Shown here: positions 43,746 to 53,257 of the stretch, piece by piece
How positions within the stretch are numbered: the stretch's first letter is position 1
Layout of the letters: the number at the start of each line of letters is the position of its first letter
Assembly (NCBI RefSeq): GCF_943193215.1
Contig: NZ_CALPDH010000007.1
Coordinates: 123,030-187,029, forward strand
Length of the DNA: 64,000 bases
From: Acetatifactor aquisgranensis
GTDB lineage: Bacteria > Bacillota > Clostridia > Lachnospirales > Lachnospiraceae
Direction of reading: 5' to 3'
Translations under genes and position numbers: made by a program
Notes under the pieces: generated by a model
What the model was told of the DNA's origin: nothing
The model's input: the letters and a program-made list of their open reading frames with translations, nothing else
Databases searched by the model: none

Positions 43746-43928
43746 TTTCATATTCTGTGCGAATTTATTCCATGCGAACTTAATCCGGGCAAGGAATCTG
43801 CATCCCTGCCCCACACATATGATACCGAGAAAACGCCTTCCCATCAAGAGCCTGTCCAAGACTTTCGCCTGGCGCTATCCGCTCGTTCCAATGTACAATT
43901 CCTCGTACAGCCGGGCTACGACACCCTG
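43746..43928. other. Short spacer downstream of xylB
   Basis: About 180 bp between repeat E and the end of the xylulokinase gene. No gene, promoter or clear terminator seen. Confidence 0.35.
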
Positions 43929-45419
43929 TCAATTACCTGAATCTCTTCCCGCAATCCAGGCATGGAACAACGGCTTGCAGGCCGGATAGATTTCCTTAAA
44001 ATACTGATACCTTTCCTCATATCTGGCGGCCAGTTCCGGCTCCGGCTCTACGGTCTCCACCACTTTCACGATTCTTTCGGCGGCTTCCTCCACGCTTTTG
44101 TACTCGCCGCAGGCCACGGCTGCCAGCATGGCTCCTCCCATGGAGGGCCCTTCCTCGCTCTCCGGCACATCCACCTTCAGGTTCAGCACATTGGCCACAA
44201 TCTTTTTCCACAGGGGGCTCCTGGCGCCGCCGCCGCAGATCTTCGTGCGCTCCAGCCGGATGCCCAGGGACTTCGCCACCTCCAGGGAATCCCGCAGGGC
44301 GAAGGCCACGCCCTCCAGCACCGCCTGGGTCATGTCCGCCCGGGTGGTGTCCATGCTCATGCCCAGGAAGACAGCCCTGGCGTCTGGATTGTTGTGGGGC
44401 GAGCGCTCTCCCATCAGATAAGGGAGGAAGTACACATGGTTCTCCCCCAGCTTCTGGATGGACTGCTGCTCTGTGGCGTAGTCCTTCGTCCCGATGATTT
44501 CGTCCATCCACCATTTGTTGCAGCTGGCCGCGCTGAGCATGCAGCCCATGAGGTGATAGCTCCCGTCGGCGTGGGCAAAGGAGTGCAGCGCGTTGTGGCT
44601 GTCCACCCCGAACTGCTTCGAGGAGATGAAGATGGTGCCGCTGGTGCCCAGGGAGATGTTGCACATATTGTCCCCCACTGTGCCTGTCCCCACGGCTGCC
44701 GCGGCATTGTCCCCGGCCCCTGCCGCCACTTTGACGGATGCGGGGACGCCCAGCTCCTGTGCCGCCTGGGGAAGCAGGGTGCCAACGGCCTCATAGCTCT
44801 CATAGCATTTCGCCAGCTGGGACACCTGGATGCCGCAGATATCGCACATCTCCTTGGACCACTGACGGTTCTTCACGTCGAACAGCAGCATCCCTGACGC
44901 GTCCGACACATCCGTGCAGTGCACGCCGGTGAGCTTGTAGGCGATGTAGTCCTTGGGCAGCATGATCTTCGCAATCTTCGCGAAATTCTCCGGCTCCTTG
45001 TCCTTCACCCAGAGGAGCTTGGGCGCGGTAAAGCCCGCGAAAGCGATGTTCGCTGTGTACGCCGACAGCTTCTCTTTGCCGATCACCCTGTTCAGGTATT
45101 CCGTCTCCGCCCCTGTCCTGCCGTCGTTCCAGAGGATGGCAGGTCGGATTACATTGTCGTCTTCATCCAGAATCACCAGGCCGTGCATCTGGCCGCCGAA
45201 GCTGATGCCTGCCACCTGGGACTTGTCCACGTCCCGAATCAGTTCTTTGATGCCCAGAACGGTTGCCTCGTACCAGTCCTGAGGATTCTGCTCCGACCAG
45301 CCGGGCTGGGGAAAATACAGGGGATATTCCTTTGATACGATGTTGACAATCTTTCCGTCGCTGTCCATCAGCAGCAGCTTCACGGCAGATGTCCCTAAGT
45401 CTATACCTATGTAAAACAT
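43929..45419 (-). CDS. xylB: Xylulokinase
   Basis: FGGY-family sugar kinase of 496 aa, phosphorylating D-xylulose (or a close ketopentose) with ATP for entry into the pentose phosphate pathway. The N-terminus FYIGIDLGTSAVKLLLMD gives the phosphate-1 motif. ISFGGQMHGLVILD is the xylulokinase-specific sugar-binding segment (MHG). GAGDNAAAAVGTG and KICGGGARSPLWKKI complete the ATP site. The ATG follows AGGAGGAATGACAT. The DUF4867 gene lies 130 bp upstream on the same strand. No xylose isomerase is in the window, so the ketose may come from another isomerase. Confidence 0.94.
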   Translation of the reverse strand: MFYIGIDLGTSAVKLLLMDSDGKIVNIVSKEYPLYFPQPGWSEQNPQDWYEATVLGIKELIRDVDKSQVAGISFGGQMHGLVILDEDDNVIRPAILWNDGRTGAETEYLNRVIGKEKLSAYTANIAFAGFTAPKLLWVKDKEPENFAKIAKIMLPKDYIAYKLTGVHCTDVSDASGMLLFDVKNRQWSKEMCDICGIQVSQLAKCYESYEAVGTLLPQAAQELGVPASVKVAAGAGDNAAAAVGTGTVGDNMCNISLGTSGTIFISSKQFGVDSHNALHSFAHADGSYHLMGCMLSAASCNKWWMDEIIGTKDYATEQQSIQKLGENHVYFLPYLMGERSPHNNPDARAVFLGMSMDTTRADMTQAVLEGVAFALRDSLEVAKSLGIRLERTKICGGGARSPLWKKIVANVLNLKVDVPESEEGPSMGGAMLAAVACGEYKSVEEAAERIVKVVETVEPEPELAARYEERYQYFKEIYPACKPLFHAWIAGRDSGN

Positions 45420-45549
45420 ATGTCATTCCTCCTGACGATAGCTTCCGTCCATTTATATCCTGACAGGCCCGGGCTTCGGATGCAGTCCCCTTGCGCCCGG
45501 GCTTCGGACCGCCCTGGCAGGGCACCGGGCAGCGTCTCCTCTGCGGCCC

Positions 45550-46203
45550 TCAGTCCTCCAGATCCAGATTCTTTCCCTTCAGCCCCAGAAAACTCCCTTC
45601 GTCCAGGCCGCCCTCCGCATGGCCAATCAGCCACTTGTTCACGGCGGTGAGCATGGCGTCCTCATCTGTGACGCCTGCGCCGGACCGAACCTCCGCCACC
45701 TTCCTGTGGCTGCCTTTCAGGGGATAATTCGTCCCCCTGGGCAGAACGATGGCCATCTGGAACCCTTCCTCGCCTGTATGGCAGGGCGCGTAGTGCAGGG
45801 TGGTGGCATAAATCTCCACCGCGGTCCCGGCAGGCACCAGGAAAGCCTCCACCTTGGACGTGTCGTAAGTATGGTCAGCTTCTACATCCGTCAGCAGCCC
45901 CAGCAGCAGCACCGCGTCCTTTGCGGCCACGTTGATTTCGGAATCCCTGTGGTACTCCAGGGCGTTGAGCCTGGTGTTGTGCCCGTTGCAGTATCCAATC
46001 TGGATCGGCATCTCCCCGTAAATCACCCTGGAGAGTTCCTCCATCACGGGCAGCGCCTCCAGCGCCTCCACTGAGGGCTCATAGACCACGTCCCCGGGGA
46101 CCGGCGTTTTCTTCAGCTCCTCCACCAATCCGGTGAAGTCCACGTTCTCCACCACCCTGCCGTACCTGCCGAACGCGGCGTCTGTCACTTTCAAAATCTT
46201 CAT
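45550..46203 (-). CDS. DUF4867-family protein
   Basis: Protein of 217 aa matching DUF4867, a cupin-like family usually found next to carbohydrate genes in Clostridia. Conserved features seen are YCNGHNTRLNALEYHRDSE, with His residues that could bind a metal, LVPAGTAVEIYATTLHYAPC and LPRGTNYPL. It may be a sugar isomerase or epimerase. The ATG follows AGGAGGAACATGAA. It lies between xylB and repeat A; co-transcription with xylB suggests that it supplies or trims the kinase substrate. Confidence 0.82.
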   Translation of the reverse strand: MKILKVTDAAFGRYGRVVENVDFTGLVEELKKTPVPGDVVYEPSVEALEALPVMEELSRVIYGEMPIQIGYCNGHNTRLNALEYHRDSEINVAAKDAVLLLGLLTDVEADHTYDTSKVEAFLVPAGTAVEIYATTLHYAPCHTGEEGFQMAIVLPRGTNYPLKGSHRKVAEVRSGAGVTDEDAMLTAVNKWLIGHAEGGLDEGSFLGLKGKNLDLED

Positions 46204-46220
46204 TTCATGTTCCTCCTACT

Positions 46221-46316
46221 TATACTGCATAACAGTTAAAATTTCCGAGCAGCCTGACTACATAACGCCAGCTATATACGATTAACCAATGAAGTATGGT
46301 AAATTCCGGCGTTATG
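46221..46316. repeat. Copy A of the 102-103 bp dispersed repeat
   Basis: Begins TATACTGCATAACAG, continues TTAAAATTTCCGAGC, CTGACTACATAACGCCAGC and TATATACG, and ends TTCCGGCGTTATG. By eye it is about 80 percent identical to copy B at 55715. It lies directly upstream of the DUF4867 ribosome site; the distal end lacks the closing CAGTATA. Confidence 0.75.
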
Positions 46317-46406
46317 TTTCCTTTCACCGTGCAATACCAGACAACCCCCGGTACTGTCGCTTCCTCGTTTCCGTTTTGTCTGAAATTTTGGAGACATCGC
46401 CTCCCG

Positions 46407-47021
46407 TCAAAGCCCCATAGCCTTTTTCCAGGCCTGCGCAATCAGCTCATGCCCTGCGGCGGTGGGATGGACACCGTCCCCTGACCAGCGCGCTGCCGGG
46501 AATTTCTTCTGCGCCTCGTCAAAAGCCTCCTGCAGATCCACGTAATCCAGGCGGAACTCCTCCGCCAGCCTGCGGGTCACGTCCCTGCGGGCTTTCACCT
46601 CACCGGAGAATCTCTCCCACTCCGGATCCGTGGCCAGGCCGGGAATGACATAGGCCCCCATGAGGACCATGCGCACGCCCGGCAGCGCAGCGAAAGTCTC
46701 CCGCAGCAGAATCCTGTATACTTCTTCAAACAGAGGAGCGCTCACCCCATTGCGGTTTCCCAGCTCATGCCACACATCGTTCACGCCGATCAGAATCGTG
46801 ATCACATCCGGCTTCAGGTTCAGGCAGTCCTTCTTCCACCTGGCCAGCAAATCCACCACACGATTGCCGCTGATGCCACAGTTCATGACCTCGCAGTCCC
46901 CGTCCCGGGCCATCAGCTCCGCCTCCAGCAGGCGCGGATAGCCGCACCCTGTGGCATACGGATTCTCATAATCCCCTCTGCCGCAATCCGTGATAGAGTC
47001 CCCTTGAAACAAATATCTCAT
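46407..47021 (-). CDS. SGNH/GDSL-type esterase
   Basis: Hydrolase of 204 aa. Block I is FQGDSITDCGRG with the nucleophile Ser, block II CGISGNRVVDLLARW, block III ILIGVNDVW, block V SGDGVHPTAAGHELIA with Asp and His. This is a complete SGNH active site, and the enzyme is probably a carbohydrate acetylesterase or similar. There is no signal peptide, so it acts in the cytoplasm. The ATG follows AAAGGAGCAAGTC. It is separated from DUF4867 by repeat A and may be co-transcribed with it and xylB, removing acyl groups from imported pentose-containing saccharides. Confidence 0.9.
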   Translation of the reverse strand: MRYLFQGDSITDCGRGDYENPYATGCGYPRLLEAELMARDGDCEVMNCGISGNRVVDLLARWKKDCLNLKPDVITILIGVNDVWHELGNRNGVSAPLFEEVYRILLRETFAALPGVRMVLMGAYVIPGLATDPEWERFSGEVKARRDVTRRLAEEFRLDYVDLQEAFDEAQKKFPAARWSGDGVHPTAAGHELIAQAWKKAMGL

Positions 47022-47168
47022 GACTTGCTCCTTTCCAGCCGAAACAGAATAAATCCATTTTCTTTTATCTTACACCAATATCGGACATATTTCCATGAAA
47101 ATATGATATCCGGCCTATTTTTCTTTCAGCGTGAAGGACGCGGACAGCGCAAGACATGAAAAGAAGAG

Positions 47169-47197
47169 TTGCCATAAAGCGGACAACCAGGTATAAT
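47169..47197 (+). promoter_or_regulatory. Promoter of the surface hydrolase gene
   Basis: TTGCCA (47169-47174), 17-bp spacer, TATAAT (47192-47197). The coding start is about 48 bases downstream. Confidence 0.75.
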
Positions 47198-47245
47198 ATC
47201 ATTTGAATCATAGAATTCATATAAAAAAGAAAGAAGGTAATTCTC

Positions 47246-48799
47246 ATGAAAAGAAGCTTACGCGGAAAAGCCTTCATGCTTTTCCTGGCCGCTGCCGCCG
47301 TCTTTGCGACAGTCTCCTGCGGTGCTCCCGAATCCACGGGAAATGAAAGTTCCTCCCCTGAAAGCGTATCGGAGCAGCCCTCCGGGGAACAGAGCTCTGA
47401 ATCTGAAGAGGAAAGCACCGAAGAGCAGTCTTCCTCTTCCAGGAAAAATCCCCTGGCGGACAACGCTTCGGCCCAGGCCCTGGTGGAAAGCTACGGCAGT
47501 TTCGCCGAAGCCCACGACGCTTTCACCACCACATTGGCCCGGGAGGAAAACGATGATTATTCCATCCCCGAGCCTCCCGAGGGGCTCTTCGACCTGGTCT
47601 CCTATCCCTCCAAGGTGGGCGACCTGGCAGCCTATGTGTCCAGCGACCCCGGCGACGGCCAGAAGCATCCCATCATCATATGGGTGGTAGGCGGCTGGGG
47701 CAACGGCATTGACGACTTCCCCTGGTGCTATCCCGCATGGGACAATGACCAGACAGGCTCCGCTTTCTGGCAGGCCGGACTGCTGACCATGTACCCCTCT
47801 TTCCGGGGCGGCAACGGCAATCCCGGCCATTATGAGGCGCTCTTCGGCGAGGTGGACGATATCATATCCGCTTACGAGTACGCGGCCTCCCTGCCCTATG
47901 TGGATCCTGACCGCATCTATCTGGGCGGCCACAGCACAGGCGGGACCCGCGCTCTGCTGGCATCCGAATACACCGATAAGTTCCGGGCAGTCTTCTGTTT
48001 CGGCGCAGTGGACGAGGTGAAGTACCACAACAACAGCCAGTTCACTTTCGACACCGACAATGAGGACGAGTTCACCATGCGCTCCCCCATCCACTGGCTG
48101 GACAATGTCAAGAGCCCTACTTTCCTCATCGAGGGCAGGGACGGCAATTCCGCCAATCTGGAGCGGATGGAGGCAGCCACCGACAACGAGAACATCCACT
48201 GCTATGTGATCGAGGGCGCGGACCATTTCTCCACCCTGGCTCCCCTCACCAGGCTGGCGGCCCAGAAGATTCTGGCCGATACCGGCGCGGAAGTCTCTAT
48301 CTCCATCACGCAGGAGGAACTGGACGCCGCTTTCGCCCAGACGCCGGAAGCCCCTGTGCCCGTGATGACACAGCGCACCGTGGACTGGCTGGGCCTGACT
48401 TTCTCCTGCCCTTATGTGTGGGAGATTTATGACTCCTCCGAGGAAGATGAACTTACCGTCTATTCCCGCTATGAGGAAGACAATGCCTGGGATATGTCCG
48501 TCCTGTATCTCTCCGGCCTTACTTTACAGGATGGCAGCAGCCTGACGGATCTGGCGAACTCTTTGAAAGAGAACGGCTATGAGGCCACAGAGACCACCAT
48601 CGGCGGCGCTTTGGCCGTCGACTGCACAGGCATGGTCCAGGATGACGAGGGCTATTCTTACTACGAACGCTATGTCATCATCCAGAACGGCGATTTCTAT
48701 GTCACCCTCGATTACATGATTCATGAATCCTATCTGGAAGAAGCGCAGCCGCTGTTCCAGAGCATTCTTGACAGCGTAGTAGTAGGACCGGCAGAATAA
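47246..48799 (+). CDS. Lipid-anchored alpha/beta hydrolase with C-terminal domain
   Basis: Protein of 517 aa. The lipoprotein signal ends in FATVSCGAPE, followed by a Ser/Glu-rich linker of about 50 residues. The hydrolase core has WVVGGWGNGIDDFPWCYPAW, the nucleophile elbow GGHSTGGTRA with Ser in GHSTG, and VIEGADHFSTL, where the catalytic His lies. It resembles prolyl oligopeptidase-type or acetyl xylan esterase-like enzymes. The last 150 residues form a separate domain that probably binds substrate or wall. It has its own promoter and is closed by the terminator at 48816. The substrate is unknown; an esterase or peptidase on the cell surface is likely. Confidence 0.86.
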   Translation: MKRSLRGKAFMLFLAAAAVFATVSCGAPESTGNESSSPESVSEQPSGEQSSESEEESTEEQSSSSRKNPLADNASAQALVESYGSFAEAHDAFTTTLAREENDDYSIPEPPEGLFDLVSYPSKVGDLAAYVSSDPGDGQKHPIIIWVVGGWGNGIDDFPWCYPAWDNDQTGSAFWQAGLLTMYPSFRGGNGNPGHYEALFGEVDDIISAYEYAASLPYVDPDRIYLGGHSTGGTRALLASEYTDKFRAVFCFGAVDEVKYHNNSQFTFDTDNEDEFTMRSPIHWLDNVKSPTFLIEGRDGNSANLERMEAATDNENIHCYVIEGADHFSTLAPLTRLAAQKILADTGAEVSISITQEELDAAFAQTPEAPVPVMTQRTVDWLGLTFSCPYVWEIYDSSEEDELTVYSRYEEDNAWDMSVLYLSGLTLQDGSSLTDLANSLKENGYEATETTIGGALAVDCTGMVQDDEGYSYYERYVIIQNGDFYVTLDYMIHESYLEEAQPLFQSILDSVVVGPAE

Positions 48800-48815
48800 A
48801 CAAAATCCTGAATGC

Positions 48816-48858
48816 CAAAAGAGGCTGCTGCAGACAAGAAATCTGCTTCAGCCTCTTT
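48816..48858. terminator. Bidirectional intrinsic terminator
   Basis: AAAAGAGGCTG-CTGCAGA pairs with TCTGC-TTCAGCCTCTTTT around CAAGAAA, with one two-base mismatch. It separates the convergent hydrolase gene and the DeoR-ended operon and has A- and T-runs for both strands. Confidence 0.9.
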
Positions 48859-48882
48859 TCCTTATCATCGCCTGCTATAATA

Positions 48883-49656
48883 CTACACTTTCCGATCCAC
48901 CTTTGCCACAACGACTTCCAGCCCGGTATTTCTCAGGCATTCGACATATTTCTCCGGCGTCCCGTCATCCGTGACCACGATATCCAATTCGTTTATGGCG
49001 GCAAACTTCAGCGCGTTGCGGACACCAAATTTAGAGTGGTCGGCCAGCACGATTGCCTGACTGCTGTCATTGATGACCCGGCGGCGTATGTATCCTGTGT
49101 CTGTAGGATTGTCCGTAAAATGCGTCTCCGTGATGCCCGTAGCCCCAATGAAAGCCTTGTCGATATTGAACATCTTCAGATTCTCTTCTGTCTGAAAGCC
49201 CTGCATCTCCAGAGAGCCCGGCTGCAGCTGCCCGCCCAGAAGCATGACAGTACAGTCCAGCACCCCGCTCATGGCCATTCCTATCCGCAGAGAATTCGTG
49301 ACTACCGTAATGGGGACCACATCTTTCAGATACTGCGTCATCGCCATCACAGTGGTTCCATCCTCAAGATAGAGAGTGTCACCCCTGTCCACCAACTTTG
49401 CGGCAGCCTGCCCGATTGCGTTCTTTTCCTGCACATTCTTGGCAGAATTGACTTTGAAATCCGCCTGGTTCACCCCGGCGCCCTTTATGACCGCGCCGCC
49501 ATAGACGCACTGTATATATCCCAGTTTCTCCAGGAATTTCAAATCCCTTCGGACAGTCTCTATGGATATATCGAATCGCTCCATCAGGTCACTGTTCTTC
49601 ACCATACGATTTTCATTTACCATCTTGATAATCTGTTCCCGCCGTTCCTGATTCAC
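48883..49656 (-). CDS. DeoR/GlpR-family transcriptional regulator
   Basis: Repressor-type regulator of 257 aa. The N-terminal winged helix has MNQERREQIIKMVNENRMV, VKNSDLMERFDISIETVRRD and LEKLGYIQCVYGGA, the DeoR signature. The C-terminal DeoRC domain (RGDTLYLEDGTTVMAMTQYL, TVVTNSLRIG) binds a phosphorylated sugar in family members. The start is GTG 49656 after AAGGTAGGGCGA. It is the last gene of the kinase/SIS/DUF4838 operon, so it probably represses that operon at 57694-57722 and is released by the sugar phosphate the pathway makes. Confidence 0.92.
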   Translation of the reverse strand: MNQERREQIIKMVNENRMVKNSDLMERFDISIETVRRDLKFLEKLGYIQCVYGGAVIKGAGVNQADFKVNSAKNVQEKNAIGQAAAKLVDRGDTLYLEDGTTVMAMTQYLKDVVPITVVTNSLRIGMAMSGVLDCTVMLLGGQLQPGSLEMQGFQTEENLKMFNIDKAFIGATGITETHFTDNPTDTGYIRRRVINDSSQAIVLADHSKFGVRNALKFAAINELDIVVTDDGTPEKYVECLRNTGLEVVVAKVDRKV

Positions 49657-49742
49657 TCGCCCTACCTTGCTTTCTTCACGATTCTATAGTCAAAGTCCTA
49701 TTGAAAGAAATACCATATTTTGTCAATCCTGTCAAGATACAA

Positions 49743-51470
49743 TCAATTTTGGTCTTTCGCTTCCGCCTGTTCGCGGCAGTATTTTGACCATATTTTTGGC
49801 TCTACGCTGAAATCTTCCAGCTCTGGCAGATTCCATGACTCGCAGTGATATGCAATCCCGAACTCCTTAAGGCTCTGGTACAGCGCACGGTTCCTCTCCA
49901 CCTGGCCGTCAAAGTCCATATACAGATTGTAGTACTCATCCTGAATCTTCGATTTTCTCACACGATTCCTGTATTCTTCCGTGCCGGCAGCCTCCAGAGC
50001 CTTCTCCCAAAGTCCGGTCATCTCTCTTGCGAAATCCCTGTCTTCATCGCTTTCCAGAGGCAGATATCGCTCTGGGCGGTCGTCCAGATGCATGTGGCTT
50101 TTGGCTGCTTTCTGCGCCGTCCTGTCGATGTATTCCCTGATGTAGCGCCAGCCCTCGCCATAGTAGTCCTGCAGGAACTCGTCCATCAGCTCAAAGTATC
50201 TTTCTTTCGTCATGTCGGGATTCCAGAGAAGTTTTGCCAGCAGATAGCCCCGCAGCTCGCCGAACTCACCTGATACCGCCTGATAGTTCCCCTGCTCATG
50301 GACGCCTACAACATTGTGTTCCTTGAAGAACCGTACATTATCCCACAGGATGTGGAGGTTCGGGTAAGGGGCAAGGTAATGGGCGAAATCCGTAGTGTAG
50401 TCCCAGATATAGAGCTTGTCGCTGACTTTCGCCCAATCTTCTATCGTCTGACGAAACGCCGCATTCTCCTCGCAGTCCGCGTCGTCCATCCGGTGGGCGA
50501 AGCTGCACTCCACTGAGCACAGACGGATGATGACATTGTCCGCAGGCACGATGGTCTTCGGTGTTTTCCTGGTGTACCGATAGGCCAGGGTATCCACTTG
50601 TACGTCCGGATACTCCGCCCTGATCTCCCCGGCGATGCGGTTCACAAAAGTGAGCAGGGAACCCATGGGAGACCCCTCCGCCTCGTCTATGGCGCGGCAC
50701 TTTTCGCACTGGCAGCCCAGGCCCTCAGGATAGGAATCATTCTGGGAGACGGAAATGATGGCAGCTCCCGGATTTTTCGCAAGCCACTTGCGCACATTGC
50801 CCAGCACTTTTCGATAGACCGCCTCATCGGTCAGGCAGGGCTGCACATCCGGTACATGGGGCTCTTCCGTCAGCGCTGACAGCGTGTGGACGAATCCTTC
50901 CGCATATAGCGATGTATCCGGTACATCCGTCCTCTTGCCGCCGGTGCAGTTCACCTTATTCCTGGAAGCGAAATCATGATTCTTGATATAGTCATACCAG
51001 TTCAGGTCCCGGTACTCTAAAACAGGGCTGTACAGGACACGGATGCCTTCCGGTACCTCCACGGTCTGCGCCTCGTGGATGACAGTGCAGTCGCTGGCAT
51101 AGAAGCGCACGCCCATATAATCCTCCAGCAGGGAGTAGACGCCGTAGCCCGCGCCCCTGTCGTTTCCGCCGGTGATGAATAAGCGGCTGCCCTCCCCAAG
51201 GATGGCATATCCGTCATTCTTCAAAGATGCCCTCGACTGCCGCACCAGTTCGGTATCCCGGTTCGTGGTGCCGATGACGATTTCGTATGCCGCGGCCCCG
51301 TCCTCGTCCATCACCCGCAGCTCCTGCCCGATGGCCTCCCGGATGATCCGGACAAAGGTCTCGGCCGCCTCTGTCAAAAACGGAGACGCGCCTTTCGGGC
51401 ACACCACTGCATATCCAGAAATGTCCTTGCCGCATATCAGTACTTTTTTAATCGGAAATCCGTTTTCCAT
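49743..51470 (-). CDS. DUF4838 (GH163-like) protein, second tandem copy
   Basis: Protein of 575 aa closely similar to the preceding gene product across its whole length. The N-terminal domain (YEIVIGTTNRDTELV, YGVYSLLEDYMGVRFYASDC) resembles the beta-alpha accessory domain before GH20 and GH67 barrels. The DUF4838 barrel has ISVSQNDSYPEGLGCQCEKC with a CxC/C cluster, LLTFVNRIAGEI, and VVGVHEQGNYQ, which carries a candidate catalytic Glu. DUF4838 includes CAZy family GH163, endo-beta-N-acetylglucosaminidases from gut Bacteroides, as I recall. No signal peptide, so it is cytoplasmic. The start ATG 51470 overlaps the GGAGGAG region at the end of the first copy; one base separates stop and start. 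Confidence 0.85.
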   Translation of the reverse strand: MENGFPIKKVLICGKDISGYAVVCPKGASPFLTEAAETFVRIIREAIGQELRVMDEDGAAAYEIVIGTTNRDTELVRQSRASLKNDGYAILGEGSRLFITGGNDRGAGYGVYSLLEDYMGVRFYASDCTVIHEAQTVEVPEGIRVLYSPVLEYRDLNWYDYIKNHDFASRNKVNCTGGKRTDVPDTSLYAEGFVHTLSALTEEPHVPDVQPCLTDEAVYRKVLGNVRKWLAKNPGAAIISVSQNDSYPEGLGCQCEKCRAIDEAEGSPMGSLLTFVNRIAGEIRAEYPDVQVDTLAYRYTRKTPKTIVPADNVIIRLCSVECSFAHRMDDADCEENAAFRQTIEDWAKVSDKLYIWDYTTDFAHYLAPYPNLHILWDNVRFFKEHNVVGVHEQGNYQAVSGEFGELRGYLLAKLLWNPDMTKERYFELMDEFLQDYYGEGWRYIREYIDRTAQKAAKSHMHLDDRPERYLPLESDEDRDFAREMTGLWEKALEAAGTEEYRNRVRKSKIQDEYYNLYMDFDGQVERNRALYQSLKEFGIAYHCESWNLPELEDFSVEPKIWSKYCREQAEAKDQN

Positions 51471-51471
51471 T

Positions 51472-53214
51472 CTACTCCTCCGCTTTGTTTTTCCGTGACA
51501 GTTCTCTGCAGTATTTAGGCCACATCTTAGGCTCCAGACTGAAATCCTCCAGCTCCGGCAGCTCCCATGGCTCACAGAACCATGTGATGCCGGCCTCTTT
51601 CAGATTCTCATAAAAGGCCCTGTTGCGTTCAATCTGTTGGTTGAAATCCGTATACAGGTTATAGTACTCATTCTGTATCCTTGATTTCTTCACATGCTTT
51701 CTGTGCTCCTCAGTCCGCGCCTCCTCCAGAGCTTTTTCCCAGAGCTCTGTCATCAAATCCGCGAAGCGCATCCCTGTCTCGCTGTCCACGTCATCCGCAG
51801 GGCGGTACTCATCGGGCTTATCATAAATATGCAGATGGGTCTCGGCCGCCTTTGCCGAAGTCTTGTCAATATATCTCCTGATATGCCGCCAGCCTGCGCC
51901 GTAATAGGCTTCCAGGAATTCATCCATCATGGCGAAATACTCTGTTTTGGTCATATCAGGATTCCAGAGCAGATTCGACAGCAGATATCCCCGCAGCTCA
52001 CCGAACTCGCCGGACAGGGACTGGTAGTTCCCCTGCTCATAGATGCCCGCCACACCATTGTTCTTAAAGAACTGAATATTGTCCCAGAGAATGGCCAGAT
52101 TCGGGAAAGGCGCAAGGTAATGGGCAAAATCCGTAGTGTAATCCCAGATATACATCCTCTTGCACAGCCTGCTCCAGGTCTGGAGGAGGTTCTTGAAGTC
52201 CACGTTCTCTTCGCAGTCCGTGCCGTCCAGGGGATGAGCGAAGCAATATTCGATGGAGCAGAGCCGGATGGCTACATTCTCCGCAGGAACCATTTTCCTT
52301 GGAGGCTTTCTGGTATACCGATAGGACAGGGTGTCCACCACCACATCCGGGTACTCCTCCCTGATGTCTCCGGCGATGCGGTTCACAAAAGCAAGCAAAG
52401 AACCCATGGGCGTACCGCCCTCCGCCTCATCGATGGCGCGGCATTTTTCGCACTGACAGCCCAGGCCTTCCGCATGGGAATCATTCTGGGAGACAGATAT
52501 GATGGAGGCATCGGGATTCTCAGACAGCCATTTCTTCACATTGCGCAGCACTGTCTGGTACACAGTCTCATCCGTCAGGCAGGGCTGGCTGTCTATCTCA
52601 TGCCCTCCGCCGTTCAAAATAGACAGGGTATGTACGAAACGCTCCGCGTACACATTGGCCTCCGGTTTGTCCGTGCGCCTGCCGCAGACGCTGTTGAGCT
52701 TATTCCTGCAGGCCAGGGAGAGGTCCTCCATCCGGTCGTACCAGCCGATGTCCCGGTACTCGAATCGGGGGCTGTACACAACACGGATATCCCTTGGCAC
52801 CTCCACGGTCTCCGCCTCACGGATGACCGTGCAGTCGCTTGCGAAAAAACAGACTCCCACATAGTCCTCCAGCAGGGAATAGACGCCGTAGCTCACGCCC
52901 CTGTCCAGATTGCCGGTGATGAACAGGCGGCTGCCCTCCGCCAAAATGACATATCCGTCATTTTTTACGGATGCCTTGGCCTGCAGCACGGCTTCGGTAT
53001 TCCGATTGGTATCGCCGATGACGATTTCATGTGCCGCCGTCTCGTTCTCGCCGATTACCTGCAGTCCGCATCCCACCGCCTTTTGGACCATCTCCGCCAG
53101 GGTGTCCACAGCATCTTTCACGCACTGCGCAGCCTCTCTCGCACAGACGATTCTGTACTCGGAAATGTCCACGCCGCAGATCAACATTTTCTTTACGGGA
53201 AATTCATTTGCCAT
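51472..53214 (-). CDS. DUF4838 (GH163-like) protein, first tandem copy
   Basis: Protein of 580 aa, paralogous to the next gene. Shared blocks are KKMLICGVDISEYRIVCA, YGVYSLLEDYVGVCFFASDC, ISVSQNDSHAEGLGCQCEKC, YIWDYTTDFAHYLAPFPNL and VAGIYEQGNYQSLSGEFGEL. Differences are spread evenly, which points to an old duplication and possibly separate specificities. No signal peptide. The ATG follows GGGAGGCAATACAA. It lies 105 bp downstream of the binding-protein gene, with a strong hairpin between. It is likely to cleave an imported glycan whose products feed the SIS proteins and the kinase; the exact bond is unknown. Confidence 0.85.
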   Translation of the reverse strand: MANEFPVKKMLICGVDISEYRIVCAREAAQCVKDAVDTLAEMVQKAVGCGLQVIGENETAAHEIVIGDTNRNTEAVLQAKASVKNDGYVILAEGSRLFITGNLDRGVSYGVYSLLEDYVGVCFFASDCTVIREAETVEVPRDIRVVYSPRFEYRDIGWYDRMEDLSLACRNKLNSVCGRRTDKPEANVYAERFVHTLSILNGGGHEIDSQPCLTDETVYQTVLRNVKKWLSENPDASIISVSQNDSHAEGLGCQCEKCRAIDEAEGGTPMGSLLAFVNRIAGDIREEYPDVVVDTLSYRYTRKPPRKMVPAENVAIRLCSIEYCFAHPLDGTDCEENVDFKNLLQTWSRLCKRMYIWDYTTDFAHYLAPFPNLAILWDNIQFFKNNGVAGIYEQGNYQSLSGEFGELRGYLLSNLLWNPDMTKTEYFAMMDEFLEAYYGAGWRHIRRYIDKTSAKAAETHLHIYDKPDEYRPADDVDSETGMRFADLMTELWEKALEEARTEEHRKHVKKSRIQNEYYNLYTDFNQQIERNRAFYENLKEAGITWFCEPWELPELEDFSLEPKMWPKYCRELSRKNKAEE

Positions 53215-53257
53215 TTGTATTGCCTCCCTTCATTTATGCTCCTTCGGGTATGATTTC

